Made by a program: the position numbers and the translations under genes
Part shown: positions 54,504-63,209 of the stretch, in pieces
How the letters are laid out: each line of letters begins with the position of its first letter
How positions within the stretch are numbered: position 1 is the stretch's first letter
Assembly (NCBI GenBank): GCA_965232815.1
Contig: OZ247427.1
Location: 62,001-126,000, forward strand
DNA length: 64,000 nt
Origin: Bin87 sp026710825
Lineage (GTDB): Bacteria > Chloroflexota > Dehalococcoidia > Lucifugimonadales > UBA3495
Direction of reading: 5' to 3'
Notes under the pieces: generated by a model
Told to the model about the DNA's origin: nothing
Seen by the model: only the letters and a program-made list of their open reading frames with translations
Database searches by the model: none

Positions 54504-56867
54504 ATGAACCACACCAAATCCCTTCGTATGTCCAGGATCACCCAGTGCGTATGCGCACGCCGCGGCCTGCTAACGCTGGCTGCAATAGCATTGCTCATGT
54601 CTGCACTATTTTTGACTGCCTGCGGCGACGACGAACCTGCGTTCCCTCCCGCTGATTCGACCGCCGCCGCAGGTTCAGATACGTCCTCGAGTCCAGCCCA
54701 AGCCTCCACATCCTCGGATCCTGCGCCGACCCCTGCCACTCCACAGTCCTCGGCTTCTTCGTCGGGTTCTTCGTCGTCTGCGAGCGCCGCAGAGCCCGTT
54801 GAGCCCATCAAAGTGGTTGCCAGCAATGCCGTCTTGGCCGATTTGGTATCCAACGTCGGCGGCGACCGCGTGTCCGTCGATGTCCTGGTGCCCGCTGGCG
54901 CTGACGCTCATACTTGGAGCAGCACCCCCCAGGACAGCGTTCGAATTGCCAACGCCAGCCTCATTGTCAGCAATGGCGCGGGTTTGTCTGCCCAGGTCGA
55001 CGCCCTGATCGACAACGCCGCGTCCGCAGACGCATTCCACGTAGTCGCCTCAGACGGCCTCGAACCCCAGGAACTGGTGGAATTGCCATTCCCCGAGGAG
55101 GACCACCACGGGGAACAAGACCACATGGCGGACGCTGAGCATCACGAAGAAGTCGCTGGTCGGCTCCTGGTCGGCGACGGCGAGGGATCGGGTCTATCCG
55201 TCATCGATCTGGAGTCCGGCGAAGTACACCAGGACGAGTTCGACCTCGGCTCTCGCGCCGGCCGAATTTACTCCACCGCATCCGGCCGCTTTGCCATCGC
55301 CGTTTCCTCCGACGCCAACGCCGTCCACCTGTTCGACGGGGGCATATACCTAGAGGAGCATGGCGACCACTTCGACCTGGTCGAAACCCACGTCCATCGA
55401 CTCGATGCAAACTTGGGCGGCGACCGTCCGGTCCACCTGTACGTTGGCGGCGAGTGGGCGACCGTGTTCTACGATGATTCCGGCGACATCGCGCTGATCA
55501 ACGAGCATGAATTGGAACACGAAGGCGATGCTTGGGTTCCCGTGATGATGAACGCCGGCGCTCAACACGGCGCGGCAATCCCTCTGGAAGGTGACCTGTT
55601 TGCCGTCTCTCTCCAACACCCTGATTTCCTTCAAAACCCGGAAGACTACAGACTGCCCATCGGCGCGGAAATCCGAGACCTGGACGGACAGGTGCTGCAT
55701 CGGGCTGAGGGTTGCCCCGACCTCCACGGCGATGCCGGAAACGGTCACGCGGCGGCCTTTGGTTGCACCGGAGGCGTCCTCGTCGTCGAAGCCCACGACG
55801 GCGATTACGACCACGCATTCATTCCGGGGCCACCCGGCTCCCCCGACGACTTCCGCCTGACCTCCGTTTTTGGCTATGACGGACTCGACCATTTCTTCGC
55901 GTTGGGCTCTGCCGTCGGCCTCTACCTGGTAGAACCGGAATCCGGTGAAATGGAACAGTTCATTCCTGCTACGGACTCCCTGAGGCCAATCCAGGTGGCA
56001 TTCAGTTACGATGGCGAGTTACTGTTGGTCTTGATGTCCGACGGCGAGCTGCGTTCGTATGACGCGCATGACGGAGATCTCCTGGAGTCCGCGTCTGGAT
56101 TCTTGTCAGCCGACCTGGACCCCGGATTCTGGGCCCGGCCTCATATCGCCACCGCTCCCGGCCACATCTATATCACCGACTCCGCGGCCGGCGAAGTTCT
56201 TGCGTTGGATGCCGATCACCTGGAGGTGGTCGACCACTGGGACGTGGATGGCAAGCCCACCAAAATCGCGTTCGTCGGCATCCTGGGAGACGGAGATCAC
56301 CCCGAGGAAGGCCACGACGACCACGGCAGCGAAAGCGACGACCATGGACACGACCATGGTGAGGGCGACCCGCATTTCTGGCTCAACCCCCGCATGGTTG
56401 TCCATTACGTCAACCAGATCGCCAACGGCCTCGTCGCCGCAGATCCTGACAATGCCGGTGTGTACCTGGACAACGCCGCCGCTTACATCGAAAAGTTGGA
56501 GGCGCTGGACGCGTATATTGCCGACTCCCTTGCCGGCATCTCCCACGAGCGTCGTGTGATAGTCACGTTCCACGATGCGTTCGGATACTTTGGTAGCCGC
56601 TACGACTTCGAGGTCATGGCTTTCGTCGGCACCCACGCCGGTGAAGTTTCTCCGGACGACATTTCCAGGGTGATCGACTTGGTCGATGACCAGGGTTTGC
56701 AGGGTGTTTTCGCGGAACCCCAGTTTTCCGCCGACGCGTTGGAACAGGTCGCCCGGGACTCCGGCATCGGTATCGGAATCCTGCGCTCGCTGCCCGACGC
56801 CACCCACGGCGACTACATCAGCATGATGCGGGCAAACGCCGACGCCCTGGCCGGCTTGCTCAACTGA
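54504..56867 (+). CDS. Zinc-binding receptor lipoprotein with inserted AztD-like beta-propeller (ZnuA/AztC-AztD fusion)
   Basis: 787 aa; ZnuA/AztC alone is ~300. A lipobox LTAC (Cys40) and Ser/Ala/Pro linker precede the N-lobe (about 101-196; KVVASNAVLADLVSNVGGD, ligand His136 in PAGADAHTW). Then comes an insert, about 216-594 (nt 55149-56285), that matches the AztD periplasmic zinc-chaperone propeller: GRLLVGDGEGSGLSVIDLES, RFAIAVSSDANAVHLFDGG, GAQHGAAIPLEGD, GCPDLHGDAGNGHAAAFGC. The receptor resumes at about 617 with His624 (DPHFWLNPRMV), His690 (TFHDAFGYFGSRY) and the C-lobe to the end. His/acid-rich strings (198-215, 596-620) flank the insert, so it sits in the usual His-rich loop. Zinc capture and hand-over in one molecule is inferred. 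RBS AGGAGA. Confidence 0.88.
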   Translation: MNHTKSLRMSRITQCVCARRGLLTLAAIALLMSALFLTACGDDEPAFPPADSTAAAGSDTSSSPAQASTSSDPAPTPATPQSSASSSGSSSSASAAEPVEPIKVVASNAVLADLVSNVGGDRVSVDVLVPAGADAHTWSSTPQDSVRIANASLIVSNGAGLSAQVDALIDNAASADAFHVVASDGLEPQELVELPFPEEDHHGEQDHMADAEHHEEVAGRLLVGDGEGSGLSVIDLESGEVHQDEFDLGSRAGRIYSTASGRFAIAVSSDANAVHLFDGGIYLEEHGDHFDLVETHVHRLDANLGGDRPVHLYVGGEWATVFYDDSGDIALINEHELEHEGDAWVPVMMNAGAQHGAAIPLEGDLFAVSLQHPDFLQNPEDYRLPIGAEIRDLDGQVLHRAEGCPDLHGDAGNGHAAAFGCTGGVLVVEAHDGDYDHAFIPGPPGSPDDFRLTSVFGYDGLDHFFALGSAVGLYLVEPESGEMEQFIPATDSLRPIQVAFSYDGELLLVLMSDGELRSYDAHDGDLLESASGFLSADLDPGFWARPHIATAPGHIYITDSAAGEVLALDADHLEVVDHWDVDGKPTKIAFVGILGDGDHPEEGHDDHGSESDDHGHDHGEGDPHFWLNPRMVVHYVNQIANGLVAADPDNAGVYLDNAAAYIEKLEALDAYIADSLAGISHERRVIVTFHDAFGYFGSRYDFEVMAFVGTHAGEVSPDDISRVIDLVDDQGLQGVFAEPQFSADALEQVARDSGIGIGILRSLPDATHGDYISMMRANADALAGLLN

Positions 56868-56886
56868 TCACACCGAGATTCGACTT

Positions 56887-56916
56887 GGGGACGGACGATG
56901 GTCCGTCCCCTTTTTT
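56887..56916 (+). terminator. Strong intrinsic terminator between receptor and permease genes
   Basis: GGGGACGGAC and GTCCGTCCCC form a perfect 10-bp stem with loop GATG, followed by six T. Lies 19 bases after the receptor stop and before the permease start, so it should reduce permease expression relative to the receptor. Confidence 0.85.
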
Positions 56917-56952
56917 GTGTCCGGTCAACCGACAGTAACCAATGTCACTATC

Positions 56953-57822
56953 ATGATCGATTTGATCGTAGAACCCATGCAGTACGGGTTTATGCAGCGA
57001 GCGTTGCTGGTGTCCGCCCTCGCAGCCACCGCCTGTGGAGTCGTCGGCACGTTTGTCGTGTTGCGCGGTATGGCCTTCATGGGCGACGCCATCGCCCATT
57101 CCGCGCTTACCGGCATGGCCATTGCATTCCTGGTTGGCGTCAACGTGACCCTGGGTGCCCTGGCGTGGGCCGTGCCGGCATCCCTGGGCATCACATTCGT
57201 GTCCCGCCGGACCGGCATCCGGCTGGACGCGATTATCGGGGTCCTCTTCGCCGGCGGGTTCGCGTTGGGAGTAATATTGATCAACGTCTCCGCAAATTAC
57301 GCCGGCGATCTGCTCGGCATCCTGTTCGGCAACGTCCTGGGAGCCTCATGGCTCGACGTGCTGACGGTCGGTTGCCTCGCGGGCGGAGTGATAATCGTGG
57401 TGGGACTGCTTTACAAAGAATTGGTCTTCATGACCTACGACGCCTCGGTCGCGGAAGCGTCCGGGATTCCGGTACGGTTCTTGGAATATCTGCTCCCGCT
57501 CCTGGTGGCCCTCACCACGGTGGCTTCGCTGCAAACTGTCGGGAACGTCATGGTCATGTCGCTATTGGTGGTTCCAGCCGTCACCGGGAGCATGTTGGCT
57601 CGCCGGCTCGCCAGCATGATGCTGGCTACGGTTGGAGTTGCCCTCACCGCCATCGTAATCGGCCTGTACCTTTCATTCCACGCCAACCTCCCCACCGGAC
57701 CAGCCATCGTCGTCGTATCGGTGGCGCAATTGCTCGTGGTGGTAGCGGTCTCTCCGAGACGTTTGTCCCTGTTGGCACGGTGGCGTCGCCGCACCGGCAG
57801 CGCCGAACGCGCCGCCGACTGA
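56953..57822 (+). CDS. Zinc/manganese ABC transporter permease, ZnuB/AztB type
   Basis: 289 aa, ABC-3 family. Starts MIDLIVEPMQYGFMQRALLV, has eight or so membrane helices, and the family block GTFVVLRGMAFMGDAIAHSAL, then LYKELVFMTYDASVAEASGI and a VMSLLVVPAVTGSMLARRLA region. The ATG at 56953 is preferred to the GTG at 56917, which abuts the terminator's T-run. It receives metal from the fusion receptor. No ATPase gene lies next to it. A downstream lipoprotein gene starts 8 bases after its stop. Confidence 0.9.
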   Translation: MIDLIVEPMQYGFMQRALLVSALAATACGVVGTFVVLRGMAFMGDAIAHSALTGMAIAFLVGVNVTLGALAWAVPASLGITFVSRRTGIRLDAIIGVLFAGGFALGVILINVSANYAGDLLGILFGNVLGASWLDVLTVGCLAGGVIIVVGLLYKELVFMTYDASVAEASGIPVRFLEYLLPLLVALTTVASLQTVGNVMVMSLLVVPAVTGSMLARRLASMMLATVGVALTAIVIGLYLSFHANLPTGPAIVVVSVAQLLVVVAVSPRRLSLLARWRRRTGSAERAAD

Positions 57823-57830
57823 ACCGTGGC

Positions 57831-58826
57831 ATGGCAACTGGCTGCGACCGCACATCGCCGGACCCAACCTGGTACCGCCGACGAAGCGTCAGGCGCCAGT
57901 TGCTGGCCTTGGCCGCAATTTGCTCTTTCCCGATCGTTCTTCTTGCCTGCACGCCGAATCCGTCCATGCCGGATTCGCATTCTGGGCAATTCGTCGGGAG
58001 CTACGAAGAGGTCATTGAGCTACCTGGACCTGTCGAAGCAGGTTTTTCGGACTCCGACTTCGATCAGTTGCTGCGGCCGGACGATATTCCCCCTGTCTAT
58101 TCGCCAATGTTCGTACCCGCCTCCGAAGCCGACCTGCCGGACGACGAATTGGTGATCGGGCTGGCCATCGGAGACGACACCCGCGCTTATCCGGCGGGCA
58201 TCCTGTTCGCCAGGGAGATGGTCAACGACGTGGTGGGGGGTGTCCCCGTCCTCGTCAGTTGGTGCCCCAGGTGCTACACGGCGCTGGTGCATGATCGACG
58301 CGCAGACGGCAGCGTTTCAGTTTTTGGCAACCAGGGCGCACTATATAAAGGAGCGATGACCTGGTTCGACCACGACACTGGCAGCATATGGTCCCAGCCG
58401 TTGGGAGCAGCATTGGCCGGACCCAGGGCCGGTGCCACCCTACCGTTGATCCCGTCGCAACTTACCACCTGGAGCGACTGGTCTGCATCGCATCCCCGAA
58501 CCAGCGTGTTGGTCGTCGACGAACCGTCCCAGCCGTTTCGTGGACGCCGACCCGGCCCCGACCATGTGGTCGGCGTCGTCGTCGGAAATATGGCCGTGGC
58601 ACTACCTTACGACGAAATTCTGCCCGCCATGCCACATGAGATCAAAGTAGGGGACATCAGTGTCACGGTGTGGCGCGACGCCCATTCCGACGCTATACAA
58701 GCCACGCAACTGCACGAATCGGGCAACCCACGCCGGGAAATCCCAGTGCTGATCGCATACCGGTCTGCCTGGCTCAAATTCTATCCGGATAGCCTGATCG
58801 ACCCAACCCGGGAGCCCAATCGGTGA
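57831..58826 (+). CDS. DUF3179 lipoprotein
   Basis: 331 aa. N-terminal lipoprotein signal (RRRSVRRQLLALAAICSF, then lipobox LLAC). The DUF3179 domain follows: DDIPPVYSPMFVPASEADLP, VIGLAIGDDTRAYPAGILFA, VNDVVGGVPVLVSWCPRCYT, FGNQGALYKGAMTWFDHDTG and a late PVLIAYRSAWLKFYPDS. The CPRC pair differs from the CPLC usually present, but both cysteines are kept and could bind metal or form a disulfide. Function of the family is not known. The start lies 8 bases after the permease stop, so it shares its operon and possibly a zinc-related role outside the membrane. Confidence 0.86.
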   Translation: MATGCDRTSPDPTWYRRRSVRRQLLALAAICSFPIVLLACTPNPSMPDSHSGQFVGSYEEVIELPGPVEAGFSDSDFDQLLRPDDIPPVYSPMFVPASEADLPDDELVIGLAIGDDTRAYPAGILFAREMVNDVVGGVPVLVSWCPRCYTALVHDRRADGSVSVFGNQGALYKGAMTWFDHDTGSIWSQPLGAALAGPRAGATLPLIPSQLTTWSDWSASHPRTSVLVVDEPSQPFRGRRPGPDHVVGVVVGNMAVALPYDEILPAMPHEIKVGDISVTVWRDAHSDAIQATQLHESGNPRREIPVLIAYRSAWLKFYPDSLIDPTREPNR

Positions 58827-59156
58827 GTGATGTAGACGCTACCCTCGGGTCAAGCCGCCACCCCACCACGCCGAACCAGTTGCTGGAATTATCCCTGTTG
58901 ATCTCCCCGTTTCTACACTTGGCCGCCACCGACAACCCCAAAATAAATACTGACACGTATTTGGCAACTGGAAAGTGCATAAAGCCTTTCAAGTTTTCAA
59001 ATTCCATACTCCGGTCCCATGCCATCCATATGGTGCGTCGCCATTAATATCAATACATGATATTGTGAAGCGGTACCAGGGGGCATTATTTCCGACGTGT
59101 AAGCCCCACCGCCAGGCCATTCTAACGGCCGCCGCCCTGAGGGGCAGCAGCAACCG
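58827..59156. other. Intergenic region with a 19-bp palindrome
   Basis: 330 bp between the DUF3179 gene and the convergent LuxR-type gene. No gene is seen. At 59046-59064 is AATATCA-N5-TGATATT, a perfect 7-bp-arm palindrome made of the same half-sites as the zinc operators but in everted orientation; no gene start follows it on either strand. Confidence 0.5.
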
Positions 59157-59843
59157 TCAGTCGATGGGCAGAATGCCCAAACGGATTGCAGTAACCACCG
59201 CGTCCAGCTTGGTCGGAGCGTCCAGCTTTCTCCGGAAATGCCGGATGTGATTCAGCACCGTGTGTGGGCTGATGTTCAGTTCATTCGCGATGCGCGGGGT
59301 ATCCCATCCGCCCGACACCAGGCGCAGCACTTCCACCTCCCGACTTGTCAGCCTGGGCGCACCCGATGCTGCCGTCCCGGCGAAACGTCCCTCCGTTGCG
59401 ATTCTTCGGCTTGGAGCCGTCGTCTCGTTTGGGGTCGCCCCGCCCAAACCGTCGAGGCGTGTTCCAGCCGTCTCCTCGGTGAACAGGTGTAACACGATCG
59501 GATCCCCACCACCCATGCCGCCAATCACTACGGGTGTCAACGAAACCAACTTACGGTCCCCCGTCGACGTGATCATCGCCGTGCTAGTTTGCGATGGCAC
59601 GCTTCCGGCGATCAGATCCTGAATGGCGGGGCAACCACCCTCGCACTGCGCCTGGTCCCCACCTGAGACAACGCCGGACAAAGCCTCATAACAGTACCGA
59701 CCCAACATTTCCTGGCTTGTGTAGCCTAAAATGCGTTCGGCCTCCCGGTTCCAAAACACAATTGTTTGGTCCAGGGATACCCCGTACACTCCAAACGCGG
59801 CTGGAGCCAGTACCGAAAAAATGCTGTCCGTTGTCAAAAACAT
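59157..59843 (-). CDS. PAS-domain LuxR-family transcriptional regulator
   Basis: 228 aa. N-terminal PAS sensor (about 10-125: VSLDQTIVFWNREAERILGY, then a Cys-containing loop QAQCEGGCPAIQ) and a C-terminal LuxR helix-turn-helix (about 165-228: LTSREVEVLRLVSGGWDTPR, IANELNISPHTVLNHIRHFR). The PAS core could bind a small ligand, haem or a redox signal; the two cysteines in the loop are worth noting. No receiver domain. It lies divergently ahead of the second Opp operon, so control of that operon is plausible. Confidence 0.87.
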   Translation of the reverse strand: MFLTTDSIFSVLAPAAFGVYGVSLDQTIVFWNREAERILGYTSQEMLGRYCYEALSGVVSGGDQAQCEGGCPAIQDLIAGSVPSQTSTAMITSTGDRKLVSLTPVVIGGMGGGDPIVLHLFTEETAGTRLDGLGGATPNETTAPSRRIATEGRFAGTAASGAPRLTSREVEVLRLVSGGWDTPRIANELNISPHTVLNHIRHFRRKLDAPTKLDAVVTAIRLGILPID

Positions 59844-60294
59844 TCAACCTGACCGAGTTGATCCGCAGAAGCTGGAGAAGCCAGTTCAACGGCCTGACAC
59901 ATCGACGGAGATTATCGCCACTGCTTGTTTCCAAACAAATAGCCCGTCCAGACACTGTTGGGTAGAATACTATCCGTACAATGGCTAGTCTATAACACGT
60001 GAATGTTATCATAACAATTATCGCAAAATGCGGTCTCCTGTTTTGGCACAAACTCTTCCGTCAAATGTGTCCCGCCGCTTTACCGCATGGGCAACGCTTC
60101 GACGCCCCTGACTGATTCGGTCGCATTCATTTGCCTCCTTGACTCCCGACGCCGGCGCGTCGGATATCAAATGCTGTTGACAACCCCTTCCCTTTTCAGT
60201 AAATTCCATCGCGCTGCCACGCGTGGATTCCCGCGTGCCAGTCACCATCTTTCTATTGTGTCCAGTTGGCAAATTGGCACGGAGGGAAATCAAG
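59844..60294. other. Divergent promoter region of regulator and second Opp operon
   Basis: 451 bp without a gene. Contains the perfect palindrome TTGTTT-CC-AAACAA (59925-59938) about 85 bp upstream of the LuxR-type start, a candidate autoregulatory operator. Around 60000-60020 the DNA is AT-rich. GGAGGG at 60281-60286 is the ribosome-binding site for the TTG at 60295. Confidence 0.45.
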
Positions 60295-62169
60295 TTGAAT
60301 AAAGTCGCATCTTTACGCACCTCCTTGTGCGGCGTTTTCGCATTGGCGTTGTTGTTCGCCTTGGCATGCGGAGCGCCCACCGAGCAAGCTGCGCCCAGTG
60401 CCCCTGCGGCCGCAGATACGCAGGCGCAACAAGCCGCCCCCGATGCAACCGCCGCGCCCGCCCAGCAACAGCAGGCGGCCCCAACCGCAACCACCGCGTT
60501 GGCCCAGCCAGCCGGCATGTCCGATGCCAGCGCTGGCGGAGCCGCACCCACCGCGGCGCCGGAACCCACCGAAGCTCCGGCCGCTGAACTCGGTGCGCCC
60601 GTCCAGGCCGACCTGCGCGTAGCCATCACCCCTCCGTACGCGGAAAACCTGCTCGGCTGGCGCGTGGGTGGCACCAACCAGGGAATGCTCCAGCCCATGC
60701 AGGAAGCGCTATTCCAGCGTGACTACCAGACCTGGGAAGCCCGGCCCATGCTGGCCGAGTCCTGGTCCGTTTCTCCTGACGGGAAAGAATGGAACATCAA
60801 ACTCCGCGAGAATGTCCCATTCCACCATGAGGAAGATACCTTCGGCGTGTCCGACTTCGTATTCAGTTTCCAGCTCTGGTCCCACCCTGAAGCCAAGACC
60901 GGCTTCGGAGACTTCTGGCACCAGATCCTGGGACCCGATAGCGATGACCAGCGCAGCTACGATGTGGACGCTCTTGGCTCCGCTCCCACCGTCACCGAAG
61001 TCAGCGACTCCGAGATGGTCTGGAACATGAACCGGCCCGAGCTTTGGATCCCCTTCTACGCCTCGGAAGCCACCACTGACCCGTTGATCTACAGCCTGGA
61101 CTACTGGGAAAAGGTCGGCGAAGGCGAATACGGCCTCAACCCCGTCGGCACCGGCCCTTGGAAGTTCGTCAACTACGAGCAGGGTGCGAGACTCGAGTAC
61201 GAACGCGCCTTTGATGACCACTGGCGCATCAACCCAGACTTTGACACCTTGACCTTCTTCTTCGCCGAAGAAGACCTGACCCGCGTCGCTATGCTCCGTG
61301 CTAAGGAAGCCGACATCGCTGAGATCCCTCGCGAACTGCAGGGCGAAATCGTCAATGCGGGCTTCGCTATCACCCAGAGCACCCTACCCGCCTTCATGGT
61401 TTGGATCGGCATCGGCGGACAGTACCTCGAAGACCGGTACGACCCCAACGACCCCAACACCAACGTGCTGGTGCGTCGCGCCATGAACCACGCCATCGAC
61501 CGGGAAGCCTTGAACGAAGCCTTCTTTGACAACAAGATGGAACTGATGGCTAACACGGGCTGGCATCCCACTGACCCGTCCTTCGATCCCGCTTGGGAAA
61601 TTCCGGCCTATGACCCAGACGCGTCGCGCCAGCTCCTGGCCGAAGCGGGTTACACCGACGGCTCCGGCCCCAACATTGAATTCATGGCCGGCAAGTTGGT
61701 CGGCGTTCCGGAACTCACCGAAATCGCCGTCCCCATCATCTCCTGGCTCGAAGAGGTCGGATTCGAAGTGGACGCCCAGATCGGCGAATTCCAGCCCATC
61801 CGCACCCGCTACAAGGCTCGCGAGATGAACGGCGTCCTGTGGACCCACCGCACGGGCTTCTGGCCCGCCGGCCGCAACATGCGCGTCTACTTCGTCAGTC
61901 CTACCCTCGCCGGCGCGGTCTACATGTACGAAGACCCGTTCACCGAAGACCTGTTCACCAAGTGGCAGAGCAGTGTCGACGAGGCCGAGCGGCTCCAGCT
62001 CATGAAGGACGCCGGCCAATACATGTACGATCAAAGCGCCACCATGCCTCTCGGGTTCCTGTTCGCCGAATTTGGAATCAACCCCGAGGTCATCGCCTCA
62101 TACTCTGTGAACAACAGCTACTTCGGTGGCATGAAGGGTCACGAGTACACCGAGGTCGTGCGCCAGTAA
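60295..62169 (+). CDS. Oligopeptide-type ABC transporter substrate-binding lipoprotein (second system)
   Basis: 624 aa, family 5 binding protein. Starts at TTG 60295, 8 bases after GGAGGG; this gives a proper lipoprotein signal (VASLRTSLCGVFALALLFA, lipobox LAC). Upstream in-frame starts would bury the signal. A long Ala/Gln/Pro linker (to about residue 100) precedes the binding fold (PMLAESWSVSPDGKEWNIKL, NPVGTGPWKFVNYEQGARLE, VRRAMNHAIDREALNEAFF, YDPDASRQLLAEAGYTDGSG). It is only distantly like the binding protein at 21144, so the two systems probably carry different substrates. Confidence 0.92.
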   Translation: MNKVASLRTSLCGVFALALLFALACGAPTEQAAPSAPAAADTQAQQAAPDATAAPAQQQQAAPTATTALAQPAGMSDASAGGAAPTAAPEPTEAPAAELGAPVQADLRVAITPPYAENLLGWRVGGTNQGMLQPMQEALFQRDYQTWEARPMLAESWSVSPDGKEWNIKLRENVPFHHEEDTFGVSDFVFSFQLWSHPEAKTGFGDFWHQILGPDSDDQRSYDVDALGSAPTVTEVSDSEMVWNMNRPELWIPFYASEATTDPLIYSLDYWEKVGEGEYGLNPVGTGPWKFVNYEQGARLEYERAFDDHWRINPDFDTLTFFFAEEDLTRVAMLRAKEADIAEIPRELQGEIVNAGFAITQSTLPAFMVWIGIGGQYLEDRYDPNDPNTNVLVRRAMNHAIDREALNEAFFDNKMELMANTGWHPTDPSFDPAWEIPAYDPDASRQLLAEAGYTDGSGPNIEFMAGKLVGVPELTEIAVPIISWLEEVGFEVDAQIGEFQPIRTRYKAREMNGVLWTHRTGFWPAGRNMRVYFVSPTLAGAVYMYEDPFTEDLFTKWQSSVDEAERLQLMKDAGQYMYDQSATMPLGFLFAEFGINPEVIASYSVNNSYFGGMKGHEYTEVVRQ

Positions 62170-62172
62170 TTC

Positions 62173-62208
62173 AAAGTGCGGGGCGACTGCTGGGTCGCCC
62201 CGCACTTT
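62173..62208 (+). terminator. Perfect 15-bp hairpin after the binding-protein gene
   Basis: AAAGTGCGGGGCGAC (62173-62187) and GTCGCCCCGCACTTT (62194-62208) with a 6-base loop. Only three T follow within the stem. In this position hairpins often stabilise binding-protein mRNA and reduce read-through into the permease genes. Confidence 0.75.
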
Positions 62209-62240
62209 ATCCATGACACCCTGCACCTACGAAGGCTCCT

Positions 62241-63164
62241 ATGCAGCGCTACATTATCCTACGCATCGCTCAATCCGTCGTGGCGCTCCTGGTCATATCG
62301 GCCATTGTTTTCGCGTTGGCCAGGGTCACCGGCGACCCCGTAGCAATCCTCTTGCCGGAAGATGCCAGCCCCAAGGTGGTTGAGCAGATCCGCACCAAAT
62401 GGGGACTCGACCAGCCCATCTATGTCCAGTACGCCAAGTACATCGGTAACTTCGTCACTGGCGACTTTGGCGAAGCTTGGGCCTACGGTGGCGTCCCAAT
62501 CACCGAACTCATCGCCCGCCGCTTGCCCAACACCATCTATCTGGCCTCGTTTGCGTGGATAGTGAGCGCTGGCATTGCTTTGCCCATCGGCGTGTTGGTG
62601 GCGGTCAAAAAAGACACTGTATTTGACTGGACCGGCAAAATCATCGCCCTAATCGGGCAGTCCGCTCCGTCGTTCGCCATCGGCCTGCTCTTGATGTGGG
62701 TATTCGCGGTGATCCTCGGCTGGCTCCCAACCTCGGGTAACGACGCTGGGTTCAAGTCAATCCTCTTGCCCGGAATAGCCCTCGGCTATTACAACGTGGC
62801 CGCCGTCATGCGCTTGACCCGATCTTCCATGCTGGAAGTCTTGGACACGGAATACGTCAAGCTCGCCCGGATCAAAGGCATGCCGGAGCGGAAAGTCATC
62901 TGGAAACACTGCTTCCGCAATGCCCTGATCGTCCCGTTTACCTACATGGGACTCATCGGCGCAGTGCTGCTCACAGGTTCCGTCGTTATCGAAACCGTAT
63001 TCGTTTGGCCCGGCCTTGGCGACCTCGCCATCGACGCCATTCGTAACCGGGACTTCCCCGTGATTCAGGCCGTGGTAATACTGTTCGCGACGTTCTACAT
63101 ATTCATCAACCTGCTGGTTGACGTGATGTACGCGTACCTGAATCCGCGCATCCGCTACAACTAA
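62241..63164 (+). CDS. ABC transporter permease, DppB/OppB type (second system)
   Basis: 307 aa, starting MQRYIILRIAQSVVALLVIS, with six membrane segments, KWGLDQPIYVQYAKYIGN, the EYVKLARIKGMPERKVIWKH contact loop, and the terminus MYAYLNPRIRYN. Close in form to the permease at 24021 but clearly diverged. Confidence 0.93.
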   Translation: MQRYIILRIAQSVVALLVISAIVFALARVTGDPVAILLPEDASPKVVEQIRTKWGLDQPIYVQYAKYIGNFVTGDFGEAWAYGGVPITELIARRLPNTIYLASFAWIVSAGIALPIGVLVAVKKDTVFDWTGKIIALIGQSAPSFAIGLLLMWVFAVILGWLPTSGNDAGFKSILLPGIALGYYNVAAVMRLTRSSMLEVLDTEYVKLARIKGMPERKVIWKHCFRNALIVPFTYMGLIGAVLLTGSVVIETVFVWPGLGDLAIDAIRNRDFPVIQAVVILFATFYIFINLLVDVMYAYLNPRIRYN

Positions 63165-63209
63165 GGCGCCGATCACCTCGTAGCGCAGAACCCCAATAGG
63201 ACCGGATTA

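Noticed and set aside
56898..57830. N-terminal 311 codons of the long frame that ends as the DUF3179 gene
   Set aside because: Arg/His-rich shadow of the zinc permease gene in another frame; the DUF3179 protein starts with its lipoprotein signal at 57831.
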